Shown: positions 1 through 8,726 of the stretch, one piece after another
Position numbering within the stretch: position 1 is the first letter of the stretch
Layout of the letters: each line of letters starts with the position of its first letter
Source: CAKZNE01 sp002695025
GTDB lineage: Bacteria > Bacteroidota > Bacteroidia > Flavobacteriales > Schleiferiaceae
Reading direction: 5' to 3'
NCBI GenBank assembly: GCA_913043285.1
Contig: CAJWML010000012.1
Span: forward strand, 1-64,000
Length of the DNA: 64,000 bases
The notes under the pieces: generated by a model
What the model was told of the DNA's origin: nothing
What the model saw: only the letters and a program-made list of their open reading frames with translations
Databases searched by the model: none
Position numbers and translations under genes: made by a program

Positions 1-2
1 AG

Positions 3-236
3 ACTTCCATAAACCTCTATCCCAACCCCACCCACGGAAGCTTTTATTTGCAGGGCCTGCAAGGCAAAACCCTCAGCCTCCGCGTATACGATGCCAGTGG
101 CCAGGAAGTGCTGTATCAGGAAAGTATAAGCGAGGGCGAAGCCATTCAGTTAAACGAGCAGCCCAGCGGGCTTTATATGCTCCAATTACTGGAAAGGGGA
201 GAAGTGCTATTCCGTAAGAAAATAGTGAAGCACTAA
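3..236 (+). CDS. C-terminal end of a T9SS-sorted secreted protein (partial)
   Basis: Only the last 77 codons are present; the gene enters from the left edge and is open in frame from base 3. The residues form a type A T9SS C-terminal sorting domain: a LYPNP motif near the start, a VYDASGQEV strand, a PSGLYMLQL strand and a basic RKKIVKH end. In the family this domain directs an outer-membrane-crossing substrate to the T9SS, is cleaved, and the mature protein is released or anchored. The function of the missing N-terminal part cannot be judged. The last 15 residues and the DNA after the stop closely match the end of the next gene, so the two are probably paralogous or share a copied 3' end. 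Confidence 0.9.
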   Translation, partial: TSINLYPNPTHGSFYLQGLQGKTLSLRVYDASGQEVLYQESISEGEAIQLNEQPSGLYMLQLLERGEVLFRKKIVKH

Positions 237-285
237 ACTCAAACCTTGCAACCTTCAACCTTGAACTTTCACCTTTCACCCCTTG
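196..285 (+). repeat. Copy A of a duplicated 3' gene end plus AACCTT-rich tail
   Basis: The segment coding for the GEVLFRKKIVK end, the stop codon and about 45 following bases rich in AACCTT/AACTTT units recurs almost unchanged at 1667-1747. The identity continues past the stop codon, so it is not explained by protein selection alone. The low-complexity tail could come from slippage or serve as a shared 3' UTR. Confidence 0.75.
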
Positions 286-393
286 TCCCTTTACACCACA
301 GCGTATGCGTATTACATTCAGAGGAGGAATAAGCAGTATCCAAAGTGGATATTATCCAAAAAGTTTAGTATTTTAACGCTCTAATTGATGCTT

Positions 394-1707
394 ATGAAGT
401 TATTCTTCCTGCTTTCTGTACTGTTTCTCATAACCAATAAAAGTAACGGACAAAACCTGGAGCTGGTATGGTATAAAGAAAAGCCACCGGTGGATATTCT
501 CTATAACCATGATACGGATCATATAAAGCTGTCGCACTGGTTTCAGAATTCCGGTGATCCTTTTATTTCGCTGCGTGCCAGTGTAACTAATCAAGGAGCC
601 TCTACGGTTACCGGTTTACGGCTGAAAGCAGATATGTATGATATCTATTGGAGTAAATTCGGAACGCTTTATTCCCATTCAATAGATAGTATTCAACCCC
701 TGGACACCCTGGGCTATGGTGATCTTAAAACCGACAGTGTAAAGGCCGATCACGCCTTCTGGCAGGGTGGAGGATCGTTGGGAGGATATCGTACCCAACG
801 TTTTGTGATCAGCCTGGAAACCGACTCCGGAACTTTGGGACCCTTGGATACGCTGGCCTTAAAACCAGTTTATTATGATCCTATGGTATCCACCGATTTT
901 GGTGGTAGGCATGCTTACGTGGGTAGCAGCAACCTGGGAACAGACGTAGGGGCAGTGGCCTGGCTGGTTCCCATATCCGCCACTTATAATAACCTGCCGG
1001 GAGATTGTGGTTTTTTATCGGATCCGGTACTGGAAATACCGCTCAGCCCAGGTTCCGTAAACGGGGGTGATGTGGATTTGGAGGTATACGATTCAGCTGA
1101 TTTTGATCCAATTGCTGGTATTGGTAGCGGAGCACTCCTGAGCCAAACCTTCGCTGTAACCATAACCCAAACGTCCGATGGCCCTAAGCTTTTCCTTTTT
1201 CCGTGGAACTTTAACCAGGCCCTTCAACTGAACCAGTTTTCCACCGTACCCCGTTATGTTTGGGTAGTATTATCTATGTATTCCAATAGGGGAAATAATC
1301 CTATTGACATTGCCTGTGATACCTCCGTTTTCCAGCCGTTTCCGGCTGTAGCTTATTTTAACGCCAATTATGGTTTATGGGTAGATTCAGATACTCTGGG
1401 CTATCCGGCTTTATCCCCGGCCCTCACCATTCACTGGGGCGAAAATGTTTCAACCGAAGAGCCAGTGAGAAGAACTGACATTGAAGTGTATCCCAACCCT
1501 ACAGAAGGCTCCTTTTTCCTGCGGAATATAGAGGCGGAAAGCCTGGAATTAACGGTTTATGATGCAGATGGAAGGGAAATTATCCATATTCAGGAAGCCC
1601 GGGAAGGGGAGGAGGTGAACCTGAAAGATCAGCCCAAAGGTATCTACAGCGTACAGCTAGAAGAGAAGGGAGAAGTGCTATTCCGGAAGAAAATAGTGAA
1701 GCGCTAA
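394..1707 (+). CDS. Secreted protein of unknown function with T9SS type A sorting domain
   Basis: The 437-residue product begins with a signal peptide (MKLFFLLSVLFLI core, cleavage after NGQ). The middle of about 350 residues is a beta-rich, Thr/Ser/Asp-rich region that I do not recognise. From about residue 365 comes a type A T9SS sorting domain with VYPNPTEGSF, a VYDADGREI strand, PKGIYSVQL and a basic RKKIVKR end. I chose the ATG at 394 because the signal peptide starts there; a TTG at 385 and an ATG at 388 are in frame but only add residues before the basic n-region. It is likely exported by Sec, crosses the outer membrane by T9SS, and ends on the surface or outside. It lies directly downstream of another gene with the same tail, suggesting a tandem family of secreted proteins. 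Confidence 0.88.
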   Translation: MKLFFLLSVLFLITNKSNGQNLELVWYKEKPPVDILYNHDTDHIKLSHWFQNSGDPFISLRASVTNQGASTVTGLRLKADMYDIYWSKFGTLYSHSIDSIQPLDTLGYGDLKTDSVKADHAFWQGGGSLGGYRTQRFVISLETDSGTLGPLDTLALKPVYYDPMVSTDFGGRHAYVGSSNLGTDVGAVAWLVPISATYNNLPGDCGFLSDPVLEIPLSPGSVNGGDVDLEVYDSADFDPIAGIGSGALLSQTFAVTITQTSDGPKLFLFPWNFNQALQLNQFSTVPRYVWVVLSMYSNRGNNPIDIACDTSVFQPFPAVAYFNANYGLWVDSDTLGYPALSPALTIHWGENVSTEEPVRRTDIEVYPNPTEGSFFLRNIEAESLELTVYDADGREIIHIQEAREGEEVNLKDQPKGIYSVQLEEKGEVLFRKKIVKR

Positions 1708-1747
1708 ACTCAAACCTTCAACCTTGAACTTTCAACCTTCACCTTTA
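1667..1747 (+). repeat. Copy B of a duplicated 3' gene end plus AACCTT-rich tail
   Basis: Partner of the segment at 196-285. It covers the last codons of the secreted protein, its TAA and a run of AACCTT/AACTTTC units. Confidence 0.75.
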
Positions 1748-1779
1748 CCGGAAACCGGATTATATGCTAGTTTAGGCCT

Positions 1780-2673
1780 GTGAGTGGAAGTAAAAGAGTA
1801 AAAACCATCCTGAATAAAAGCCGTAGGAGAGACCCCTGGTTCCTGGATGATTATACCGTAAACCCGTATAGCGGTTGTTCCTTCAATTGCCTGTATTGCT
1901 ACATACGTGGTAGTAAATACGGTCTTAATATGGCCCGAAGCCTAACGGTTAAGGAGAATGCCGCTGAATTACTGGATCAAGAACTTAGCCTGCGCGCCCG
2001 GAAAGGGCAATACGGTATTATTGTACTATCCTCAGCCACCGATCCTTATTTGCAGATAGATGTGGAAACCGGCCTCACCCGGAAATTACTGGAAATTATC
2101 CACCACCACCGTTTCCCGGTACATATCATTACCAAGTCGGACGGGGTTCTCCGCGACCTGGACCTTTTGGAAAGAATAGGCCGGGAAGCCCTGTTACCCA
2201 CGGATCTTGAGGATAAACTTCCCGGGGGGTGTATCATTACTTTCTCCTTTTCCACCCTTGATACCAAGGTGGGTGCCCGCTTTGAACCCGGTGCTACAGA
2301 TCCACCTACACGCCTTGAAACCCTGCGTAAGGTAAGAGAAGCTGGTTTTCACAGTGGGGTAAGCCTTATGCCCCTCTTGCCGTATATTTCAGACACTGCG
2401 GAGCATCTGGAATGGATGTATCGCTCTTTCCAGGAAGTTGGAGCTGCATATCTGTTACCCGCTACCCTCAGCCTTTTTGGCGAGGGGAGGAGTGACAGTA
2501 AGACTTTGGTATTGCGAACGGTAGAAAGGTACTATCCCCATCTGAAGGATAAATACCAGCGTTTTTTCAGTCATTCGGGCGGGATGCCAGCCTATTATCG
2601 CAAGGCCTTTGAGGCTAAAACCCGCGAATTGGGCTTGCAATATGGGCTTTCCGGTAGTATTATCAACGCTTGA
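1780..2673 (+). CDS. SPL-family radical SAM protein
   Basis: The 297-residue protein has the radical SAM cluster motif CSFNCLYC (Cys33, Cys37, Cys40) preceded by NPYSG, the hallmark of the spore-photoproduct-lyase-like family. That family binds a 4Fe-4S cluster and uses S-adenosylmethionine to make a radical. Further family segments are LSSATDPYLQIDVETGLTR and HIITKSDGVLRDLDLL. True spore photoproduct lyase repairs spore DNA; this organism type does not sporulate, so the substrate is unknown, and a DNA repair or modification role is only inference. The start is a GTG at 1780; an upstream ATG in frame was not seen. It lies alone between a secreted protein and mgtC-like gene. Confidence 0.85.
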   Translation: MSGSKRVKTILNKSRRRDPWFLDDYTVNPYSGCSFNCLYCYIRGSKYGLNMARSLTVKENAAELLDQELSLRARKGQYGIIVLSSATDPYLQIDVETGLTRKLLEIIHHHRFPVHIITKSDGVLRDLDLLERIGREALLPTDLEDKLPGGCIITFSFSTLDTKVGARFEPGATDPPTRLETLRKVREAGFHSGVSLMPLLPYISDTAEHLEWMYRSFQEVGAAYLLPATLSLFGEGRSDSKTLVLRTVERYYPHLKDKYQRFFSHSGGMPAYYRKAFEAKTRELGLQYGLSGSIINA

Positions 2674-2720
2674 TCTAAACAATTTGCGCAGCGTGGTATT
2701 AAGAATATAATACCCTGTGT

Positions 2721-3221
2721 ATGATTTCAGAATCTTCCACCCAATTGAGCTTATTGCTGGATGTGGCCATAGCCCTTGGCCTGGGAGGTTTATTAGGTTT
2801 GGAAAGAGAGTGGAAGCAAAAACCGGCCGGTTTACGCACCAATATGATCATAGCCGGAGCCTCGGCTTTGTTCATTGGACTGGGCCGGGTGGGCGTCACA
2901 GATTATATACACCTGGCCAGTGAGAAAAGTTTTGGAATAGACCCAACCCGTATACTGCATGCGGTTATTGTGGGAGTAGGTTTTTTAGGAGCAGGGACCA
3001 TCCTCAAAAGCACGGAAAACACAAGGGTGCACTATCTCACCACTTCGGCCACCATCTGGATGTCATCGGCACTGGGAATAGCTGTGGCTTTGCACCAGTA
3101 TGTCCTGGCCGTGAGCGTTACCGTACTGTTAATAACCATCAATTTTGTTTTTAGCTATGTAAACCGGCTGATATCGAGAGCCAGCGGCTACCCGCCTAAA
3201 CGAAAGGATGAAGAAGGATAA
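2721..3221 (+). CDS. MgtC/SapB-family membrane protein
   Basis: The 166-residue product has four predicted membrane segments and the MgtC/SapB N-terminal signature GLGGLLGLEREW followed by KPAGLRTNM and VGVGFLGAGTILK. The family is linked in pathogens to survival at low magnesium and to regulation of ATP synthase or phosphate uptake; in environmental bacteria its role is not settled. It has no C-terminal ACT-like domain, so it is the short form. The end is Lys/Arg/Glu-rich. The aconitase gene follows after 21 bases. Confidence 0.87.
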   Translation: MISESSTQLSLLLDVAIALGLGGLLGLEREWKQKPAGLRTNMIIAGASALFIGLGRVGVTDYIHLASEKSFGIDPTRILHAVIVGVGFLGAGTILKSTENTRVHYLTTSATIWMSSALGIAVALHQYVLAVSVTVLLITINFVFSYVNRLISRASGYPPKRKDEEG

Positions 3222-3242
3222 TATATACTAATATCACCCAAT

Positions 3243-5201
3243 ATGAGTGCATTAAACGTAACCCAGAAACTGATTAAGGACCACCTGCTGGAAGGTGAGA
3301 TGAAACCCGGTACCGAGATCGGAATACGCATAGACCAGGCCTTGTTACAGGATGCCACCGGAACCCTTGTGCAACTGGAACTGGAAGCAATGAAGCTGGA
3401 AAAAGCCAGGACCGAGGTAGCCGTTCAATACGTGGACCACAACCTGTTGCAAACCGATTATAAAAATGCAGATGATCATGTTTTCCTGAAATCAGCCGCC
3501 CAGCGCTTTGGATTGTGGTTCAGCCGCCCGGGAAATGGCGTTAGTCATCCGGTACACATGGAGCGTTTTGGCAAGCCGGGTAAAACACTTTTGGGTTCAG
3601 ATAGCCATACCTGTGCCGGTGGTTCCCTGGGTATGCTGGCCATAGGTACCGGTGGGCTTGATGTGGCAGCGGCCATAGCCGGCCAGCCTTATTACGTGAA
3701 AATGCCCAAGGTAATGGGGGTTAAGCTTAGTGGTAAGCTCCCGGACTGGGTCAGCGCCAAGGATGTTATCCTGGAAATGTTGCGCAGGCACGATGTGAAG
3801 GGTGGCGTAGGTAAGATCATAGAGTATTACGGTGAAGGCCTTAAAGAACTGAGCGCCATGGATCGCCATGTTATTGCCAATATGGGAGCGGAACTTGGCG
3901 CTACCACCACAGTTTTTCCTTCGGATGAAGAAACCAGGCGTTTCCTGAAAGCCCAGCAAAGAGAGGAAGACTGGACCGAATTAGTGGCCGATGAAGGCTG
4001 TTCGTATGATCTTCATGATGAGATTATACTGGATGAGCTGGTGCCGCTTATCGCTAAACCCACCAGTCCGGGTAACGTAGTACCCGTTTCTGAAGTAGCC
4101 GGCAAACCCATCAGTCAGGCGGTTATTGGTTCATCCGCCAATCCGGGGCTACGTGATTTCTGGATGGTCGGGGAGATCCTGGATGGCAGATCCGTGAGTC
4201 CTGAGGTTTCCCTGGATGTCAACCCTACCTCCCGGCAGGTGATCCAAAATCTGATCCCTTTAAAATCATTTGCCAGGCTTATTACCGCAGGCGCACGTTT
4301 TCATCAGAGTGGCTGTATGGGTTGTATAGGAATGGGGCAGGCTCCTGCATCCGGAAAAATAAGCCTGCGCACCATGCCCCGTAATTTTCCCGACCGTTCC
4401 GGTACCAAAGATGATCAGGTATATCTCTGTAGTCCGGAAACGGCTGCGGCTTCAGCCTTAAGCGGTAAGATCACCGATCCCCGCGACTTGGCCAAGGATA
4501 TGGATTACCCCCGATTTGAGCAGCCGGAAACGGAGATCATACATACGGATATGCTCCTGGCTCCCCCTCAGGATGGAGAACGCCCGGAACTGGAAAAAGG
4601 CCCCAATATTAAAAGCCTACCGGAATTAAGGCCGTTGGTGGATGAAGCACGGGTGCCAGTGCTGTTGAAAATGGGCGATAATATCTCCACGGATGAAATA
4701 CTGAAAGCCGGGGCTGAAGTGCTTCCCTTCCGTAGTAATCTTCCGGAGATCAGTAAGTTCAGTTATACCGTAATTGATGAAACCTTCTACGACCGCGCTA
4801 TGAAGGCCAAAGAGGAATACGGAGGTCACATTGTGGTGGCAGCCGATAATTATGCCCAGGGCAGCAGCCGCGAACACGCGGCACTGGCTCCTAAATACCT
4901 GGGACAAATAGCGGTGATTGCCAAAAGTTACGCGCGTATTGCCTGGCAGAACCTGGCCAATTTTGGCATCGTACCGTTGGAATTTACCAGCGCTGAGGAT
5001 TATGAAAAAATTGAACAGGCTGATGAGGTGGTACTACAAAATCTCCGGGAAGGGATTAAAGGCCATAAACCCATCATCGTACAGATACTAGGAAAGAAGG
5101 GCCGTCAGGAGATGGAGGTCAAGCATTCCCTTAGCCAGCGGCAAGTGGAGGTGATCCTGCAGGGCGGCATTATCAATTACTTTAAGCAAAAATTAAAGTA
5201 A
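3243..5201 (+). CDS. acn: Aconitate hydratase (short, Aquifex-type)
   Basis: The 652-residue enzyme should isomerise citrate and isocitrate in the TCA cycle through a 4Fe-4S cluster in the cytoplasm. Cluster ligands are visible in GSDSHTCAGG and in CMGCIGMGQAP. The swivel domain in the C-terminal third shows GDNISTDEIL and the substrate-binding YAQGSSREHAAL loop, then SYARIAWQNLANFGI. It is shorter than the AcnA (about 890) and AcnB (about 860) classes and fits the putative aconitase subgroup of about 640 residues, which also resembles isopropylmalate and homoaconitate dehydratases. The complete aconitase motif set and the absence of a leuCD neighbour favour aconitase. Confidence 0.9.
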   Translation: MSALNVTQKLIKDHLLEGEMKPGTEIGIRIDQALLQDATGTLVQLELEAMKLEKARTEVAVQYVDHNLLQTDYKNADDHVFLKSAAQRFGLWFSRPGNGVSHPVHMERFGKPGKTLLGSDSHTCAGGSLGMLAIGTGGLDVAAAIAGQPYYVKMPKVMGVKLSGKLPDWVSAKDVILEMLRRHDVKGGVGKIIEYYGEGLKELSAMDRHVIANMGAELGATTTVFPSDEETRRFLKAQQREEDWTELVADEGCSYDLHDEIILDELVPLIAKPTSPGNVVPVSEVAGKPISQAVIGSSANPGLRDFWMVGEILDGRSVSPEVSLDVNPTSRQVIQNLIPLKSFARLITAGARFHQSGCMGCIGMGQAPASGKISLRTMPRNFPDRSGTKDDQVYLCSPETAAASALSGKITDPRDLAKDMDYPRFEQPETEIIHTDMLLAPPQDGERPELEKGPNIKSLPELRPLVDEARVPVLLKMGDNISTDEILKAGAEVLPFRSNLPEISKFSYTVIDETFYDRAMKAKEEYGGHIVVAADNYAQGSSREHAALAPKYLGQIAVIAKSYARIAWQNLANFGIVPLEFTSAEDYEKIEQADEVVLQNLREGIKGHKPIIVQILGKKGRQEMEVKHSLSQRQVEVILQGGIINYFKQKLK

Positions 5202-5261
5202 GCCAGGCAATACCAGGTATAGCCTATCCTTATAAAACAATTTATAGTCACTATACTTTTC

Positions 5262-5292
5262 TTTGTAGCTGCTGAGGTTGTATTTATCTTTG
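5262..5292 (+). promoter_or_regulatory. Bacteroidota-type promoter of mtaB, predicted leaderless
   Basis: A -33 element TTTG (5262-5265) lies 19 bases before a perfect TAnnTTTG -7 element, TATCTTTG (5285-5292). Spacing and sequence match the known Bacteroidota housekeeping promoter. The ATG follows after only four bases, so transcription should start at or next to the start codon. Confidence 0.75.
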
Positions 5293-5296
5293 CCGC

Positions 5297-6637
5297 ATGC
5301 AGTTAAACGGCAAAAGAGTGGCATTCCATACCCTGGGATGTAAGCTTAACTTCTCTGAAACTTCCACTATAGCGCGTAGCTTTGAAGGCGAGGGCTATGC
5401 CCAGGTGCCTTTTGAGGAAGAGGCGGATATTTATGTGATCAATACCTGTTCGGTAACGCATAATGCTGATAAGGAGTGCCGTAGCTGGGTGAAGAAAGCA
5501 CTAAAGTCCAATTCCGAAGCATTTGTAATTATTGTGGGTTGTTATGCCCAACTGAAGCCAGAGGAAATTGCAGCTATAGATGGTGTGGACCTGGTTTTGG
5601 GAGCTACTGAAAAATTCAAGATCACCGATTACCTGGAGGACCTTTCCAAAAAGGATATGGGCGAGGTGCATTCCTGTGAAATTGACGAAGCGGACTCTTA
5701 CGTGGGGTCCTATTCCATTGGTGATCGAACAAGGGCTTTTCTGAAGGTTCAGGATGGCTGTGATTATAAGTGCACCTATTGTACCATTCCCCTGGCGCGA
5801 GGTATTTCCCGCAGTGATACTTTAGAGAATGTATTGCGCAATGCCCGCAACATCGTGGCGGAAGGTGCCCGTGAAATTGTTTTGACGGGGGTTAACATCG
5901 GAGACTATGGAAAGGGTGAATTCGGTACTAAAAGGCATGAACACACTTTCCTGGACCTGGTAAAGGCATTGGATGAGGTAGAAGGTATAGACCGTTTCCG
6001 TATCTCATCCATTGAGCCCAACCTGCTGAAGGATGAGACCATACAATTTGTAGCACAATCCAAAAGGTTTGTTCCCCATTTCCATATACCCCTGCAATCC
6101 GGCTCCAATAAAATACTGGGCCTGATGCGCAGGCGCTATCAACGGGAACTTTACAGTGAGAGGGTAAAGCGTATTAAAGAACTGATCCCGGATTGCTGTA
6201 TAGGTGTGGATGTGATCACTGGTTTTCCCGGTGAAACGGATGAGCTTTTCATGGAAAGCTATAATTTCATCAATGCGTTGGATATTAGCTACCTGCACGT
6301 ATTTACGTATAGCGAGCGGGACAATACCCTGGCCGCGGAAATGCCGGGGACTGTGGATTATGCGGTACGTAAAAAACGAAGTAAAATGCTGAGGGTACTC
6401 TCCGCTAAAAAGCGCAGGGCCTTTTATGAATCGCAGTTGGGTAAGGAGAAGGAGATATTGCTGGAAGGTAATTTCAAAGAGGGTTATATGACCGGTTTTA
6501 CCGAAAATTATGTGAAGGTCAAAACCCTTTGGGATCCTGAACTGATCAACACCAAACACCGGGTGAGGCTGGAAAAGATAGATAAGGACGGCTCGGTACT
6601 TTTCAAAACATTAACTCAGGAACCTATTTTAGCGTAG
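5297..6637 (+). CDS. mtaB: tRNA t6A37 methylthiotransferase MtaB
   Basis: The 446-residue radical SAM enzyme converts threonylcarbamoyl-adenosine at tRNA position 37 to its 2-methylthio form. The N-terminal MTTase domain has GCKLNFSET, NTCSVTHNAD and GCYAQ cysteines that bind a second cluster. The radical SAM motif is CDYKCTYC (Cys155, Cys159, Cys162). A TRAM-like region closes the protein (about residues 375-440). MtaB rather than MiaB or RimO is favoured by the FHTLGCKLN opening and IPLARG after the SAM motif. TsaD, which makes the t6A substrate, is at 62693-63718 in the same window. Two genes follow with almost no gap. Confidence 0.93.
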   Translation: MQLNGKRVAFHTLGCKLNFSETSTIARSFEGEGYAQVPFEEEADIYVINTCSVTHNADKECRSWVKKALKSNSEAFVIIVGCYAQLKPEEIAAIDGVDLVLGATEKFKITDYLEDLSKKDMGEVHSCEIDEADSYVGSYSIGDRTRAFLKVQDGCDYKCTYCTIPLARGISRSDTLENVLRNARNIVAEGAREIVLTGVNIGDYGKGEFGTKRHEHTFLDLVKALDEVEGIDRFRISSIEPNLLKDETIQFVAQSKRFVPHFHIPLQSGSNKILGLMRRRYQRELYSERVKRIKELIPDCCIGVDVITGFPGETDELFMESYNFINALDISYLHVFTYSERDNTLAAEMPGTVDYAVRKKRSKMLRVLSAKKRRAFYESQLGKEKEILLEGNFKEGYMTGFTENYVKVKTLWDPELINTKHRVRLEKIDKDGSVLFKTLTQEPILA

Positions 6638-6940
6638 ATGTTTGTAACCTTGAGATTGTACCGCCTTAATCCCATTTTTGAGAGGGAATTTATCCGCCTC
6701 TGGAACGAGCTGGTGGTGGAACTGAAGGCTTTGGATGCGCTGGAGCAGGCCGTACTGCATAAAGAGTCGAAGATATCCTATGTGTCTTATGTAAACTGGA
6801 CTACCAGCGAGGCACACGAGGAAATGTCGAACAACCCTCCGCACCACATCCGGAGGAAAGTGGAAAAAGTACAGGAATGCTGCAATAGCATTACCCTTCT
6901 GCATCGCATGGAGGTAATCGATAAAACGATCATGAAATAA
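6638..6940 (+). CDS. Small conserved-looking protein, possibly ABM-like fold
   Basis: The ATG follows the mtaB stop without any gap and the stop overlaps the next start in TAATG, so translation is probably coupled. The 100-residue soluble product has alternating strands and helices (VTLRLYRLNPIFEREFIRLW, then a helix, then ISYVSYVNWTT), which resembles dimeric alpha-beta barrel (antibiotic biosynthesis monooxygenase type) proteins. There is no catalytic motif I can rely on. No signal peptide is present. Its position between a tRNA modification enzyme and an inositol-phosphatase-like gene does not reveal a job. Confidence 0.75.
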   Translation: MFVTLRLYRLNPIFEREFIRLWNELVVELKALDALEQAVLHKESKISYVSYVNWTTSEAHEEMSNNPPHHIRRKVEKVQECCNSITLLHRMEVIDKTIMK

Positions 6941-7731
6941 TGGATCTTTCCCTTGTAACCCAACAGTTGACCGAACTTGCACGGGAGGTTAAGGATTTTA
7001 TCCACCATCACCGGAACCGGGTGCAATCTGAGGATATAGAACTGAAGAGCTTCAACAGCCTGGTAAGCTACGTGGATAAAACAGCCGAGGAACAGTTGGT
7101 AAAAGGTTTAAAGACAATTGTGCCTGAAGCCGGTTTTATTACGGAAGAAGGTACGGAGACCCAAGGCGGTGAACGGTATAACTGGATAGTGGATCCGCTG
7201 GATGGGACTACTAATTTTCTGCATGGTATTCCGGTTTTTGCCATAAGCGTAGCCCTGATGGATAACGATGAGGTGGTGGCAGGACTGGTTTGGGAGATTG
7301 GTCAGGATGAGAGTTTTACCGCCTGGAAGGGTGGGGGAGCCTGGCTCAATGGTAAGCCCATCCGCGTGAGCAGCAATACAGAACTGAAAAAATCACTGAT
7401 AGCCACCGGTTTTCCTTATTACGACTTTAGCCGTATGCAGGGCTTCCTGCAATTACTGGGTTCTCTTTTTGAGAAAACCAGGGGAGTACGCAGGCTGGGA
7501 TCGGCAGCTACCGATCTGGCGTATGTGGCGTGTGGCCGCTTTGACGGCTTTTTCGAATACGGCCTCAGTCCCTGGGATGTAGCGGCAGGCGTCTTACTCG
7601 TGCAGGAAGCAGGTGGGAAAGTATCCGATTATTCGGGAGGGAATAATTACATCTATGGCCAGGAAATAGTGGCGGGCAGCCAATCTGTTTTCAAGCCCTT
7701 ACAGGAAGAGATACAGGAATTTATGAACTGA
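6940..7731 (+). CDS. suhB: Inositol-1-monophosphatase family protein
   Basis: The 263-residue enzyme has the metal-binding motifs of the IMPase family: EEG near residue 68, DPLDGTTNF starting at Asp85, and WDVAAGVLLVQEAGG in the last quarter. Members remove phosphate from inositol phosphates, 3'-phosphoadenosine phosphate (CysQ) or other small substrates with Mg2+. The spacing of motifs fits SuhB better than CysQ, but substrate cannot be fixed from sequence. The start overlaps the previous stop by one base. Its TGA directly abuts the stop of the opposing gene. Confidence 0.87.
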   Translation: MDLSLVTQQLTELAREVKDFIHHHRNRVQSEDIELKSFNSLVSYVDKTAEEQLVKGLKTIVPEAGFITEEGTETQGGERYNWIVDPLDGTTNFLHGIPVFAISVALMDNDEVVAGLVWEIGQDESFTAWKGGGAWLNGKPIRVSSNTELKKSLIATGFPYYDFSRMQGFLQLLGSLFEKTRGVRRLGSAATDLAYVACGRFDGFFEYGLSPWDVAAGVLLVQEAGGKVSDYSGGNNYIYGQEIVAGSQSVFKPLQEEIQEFMN

Positions 7732-8223
7732 TTAGGCTACGGGCAGCAACTGGCGGTGCCAGCTGTTGCGAACCGGCACTTCCCATTTATTCTTAAGCTC
7801 CGCCTTCGTTTCTATCAGGTTGTTGAATACAATCGTTTCACCGTCCAGTTCTTCGTTTTCCAGGGCATTGCGAAAGGCAGCCAATGGCATGGTGTGTATC
7901 AAGCCATCTTCACGGTAAGCAATCTGCATACGGTCCAGCATGCTCAGTTTAAAATCGCGTTCCATGGATAGGATGATATGGGTGAGTTTATCAATACTGC
8001 AACCGGTGGCCTGGTAGCTGGCCTCATCAAGGGCTACCACAATAAAACGTTCGTAAAATATCTGGAAAGAAGCTTTAAGATCATGACCATGGGCCTGCCA
8101 TCCTTCCAGGAAACCCAGCAAGCGGGCACTTACCATTTCCATCTCTTCCATTTCCATATGGGTGGTGCTTTGAAAAACCCATACTCGTGCCGTGTCCGGC
8201 ATTTCATCAAATTCGTAATACAT
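7732..8223 (-). CDS. Conserved Bacteroidota protein often mislabelled ABC transporter ATPase
   Basis: The 163-residue cytoplasmic protein belongs to a Bacteroidota family usually named ABC transporter ATPase in databases. I see no Walker A, Walker B or signature motif, so the name is not supported. Recognisable family parts are MPDTARVWVFQS, the AHGHDLKASF segment, ATGCSIDKL and a WEVPVRNSWHRQ end. It is the last gene of the leftward run, two bases after the preceding lipoprotein stop. In related genomes, as I recall, it sits beside the same Fe-S and MlaD genes, which suggests a common process, but its function is unknown. Confidence 0.8.
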   Translation of the reverse strand: MYYEFDEMPDTARVWVFQSTTHMEMEEMEMVSARLLGFLEGWQAHGHDLKASFQIFYERFIVVALDEASYQATGCSIDKLTHIILSMERDFKLSMLDRMQIAYREDGLIHTMPLAAFRNALENEELDGETIVFNNLIETKAELKNKWEVPVRNSWHRQLLPVA

Positions 8224-8225
8224 GA

Positions 8226-8726
8226 TTAATTTTTAATAAAATCCCCGTGCCCGAAATACGAACACCCGGGGCTATTTATGCGGTAATATATTCTATAGAT
8301 CTGACCTTTCTTTAAATCGTTAACGTCCAGCTGCACGTATTTTACGGCAATACTGTCGTATGCTCTCATAAGTTTATGATTACTATCTACCACCCTTAGG
8401 TCCATATTGTAATCCTCTGCTTTGCCCACGTGTAAAAACAGCCCGTTGGTACAAGGATTGGGGTAAGCGGTTCCCATTGAGATGAGGCTATCCTCAGCGG
8501 GTGGACAGTCATATCTGGCTCCCGGTATGGAGTAGAAAAGGCTTAATTTTTTATCCGAAGGCTCATAAAAGAGCCAATCATTTTCATCCCGCGGACCGAG
8601 CTGATTGTTGTCATAGCTCGTCTTTGAAATACCTTCTACACGGGGAAAGGAACCGTCATCCTGCTCTTTGGAGCAGCCTGTAATTACTAATAAACTCAGC
8701 AAGCCTAAGCGTAGCAGTGAACTCAT
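8226..8726 (-). CDS. Lipoprotein with internal YPNP/CTD-like region
   Basis: The 166-residue product has an N-terminal signal with lipobox LLVITGC, so it should be lipidated. Residues from about 88 read AYPNPCTNGLFLHV, then DLRVVDSNHKLM, then a G-x-x-Y-R-I-Y-Y strand, which resembles the strand order of a T9SS type A sorting domain. The basic KKIVK-type end of true sorting domains is missing; the protein ends HGDFIKN. The start ATG overlaps the preceding gene's stop by four bases. Function unknown. Confidence 0.75.
   Translation of the reverse strand: MSSLLRLGLLSLLVITGCSKEQDDGSFPRVEGISKTSYDNNQLGPRDENDWLFYEPSDKKLSLFYSIPGARYDCPPAEDSLISMGTAYPNPCTNGLFLHVGKAEDYNMDLRVVDSNHKLMRAYDSIAVKYVQLDVNDLKKGQIYRIYYRINSPGCSYFGHGDFIKN

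Noticed and set aside
196..1747. Insertion sequence or transposon ends as cause of the duplicated 3' tail
   Set aside because: There are no terminal inverted repeats, target duplications or a transposase; copying or conversion is enough.
7732..8223. ABC transporter ATPase
   Set aside because: The common database name is not backed by Walker or signature motifs.
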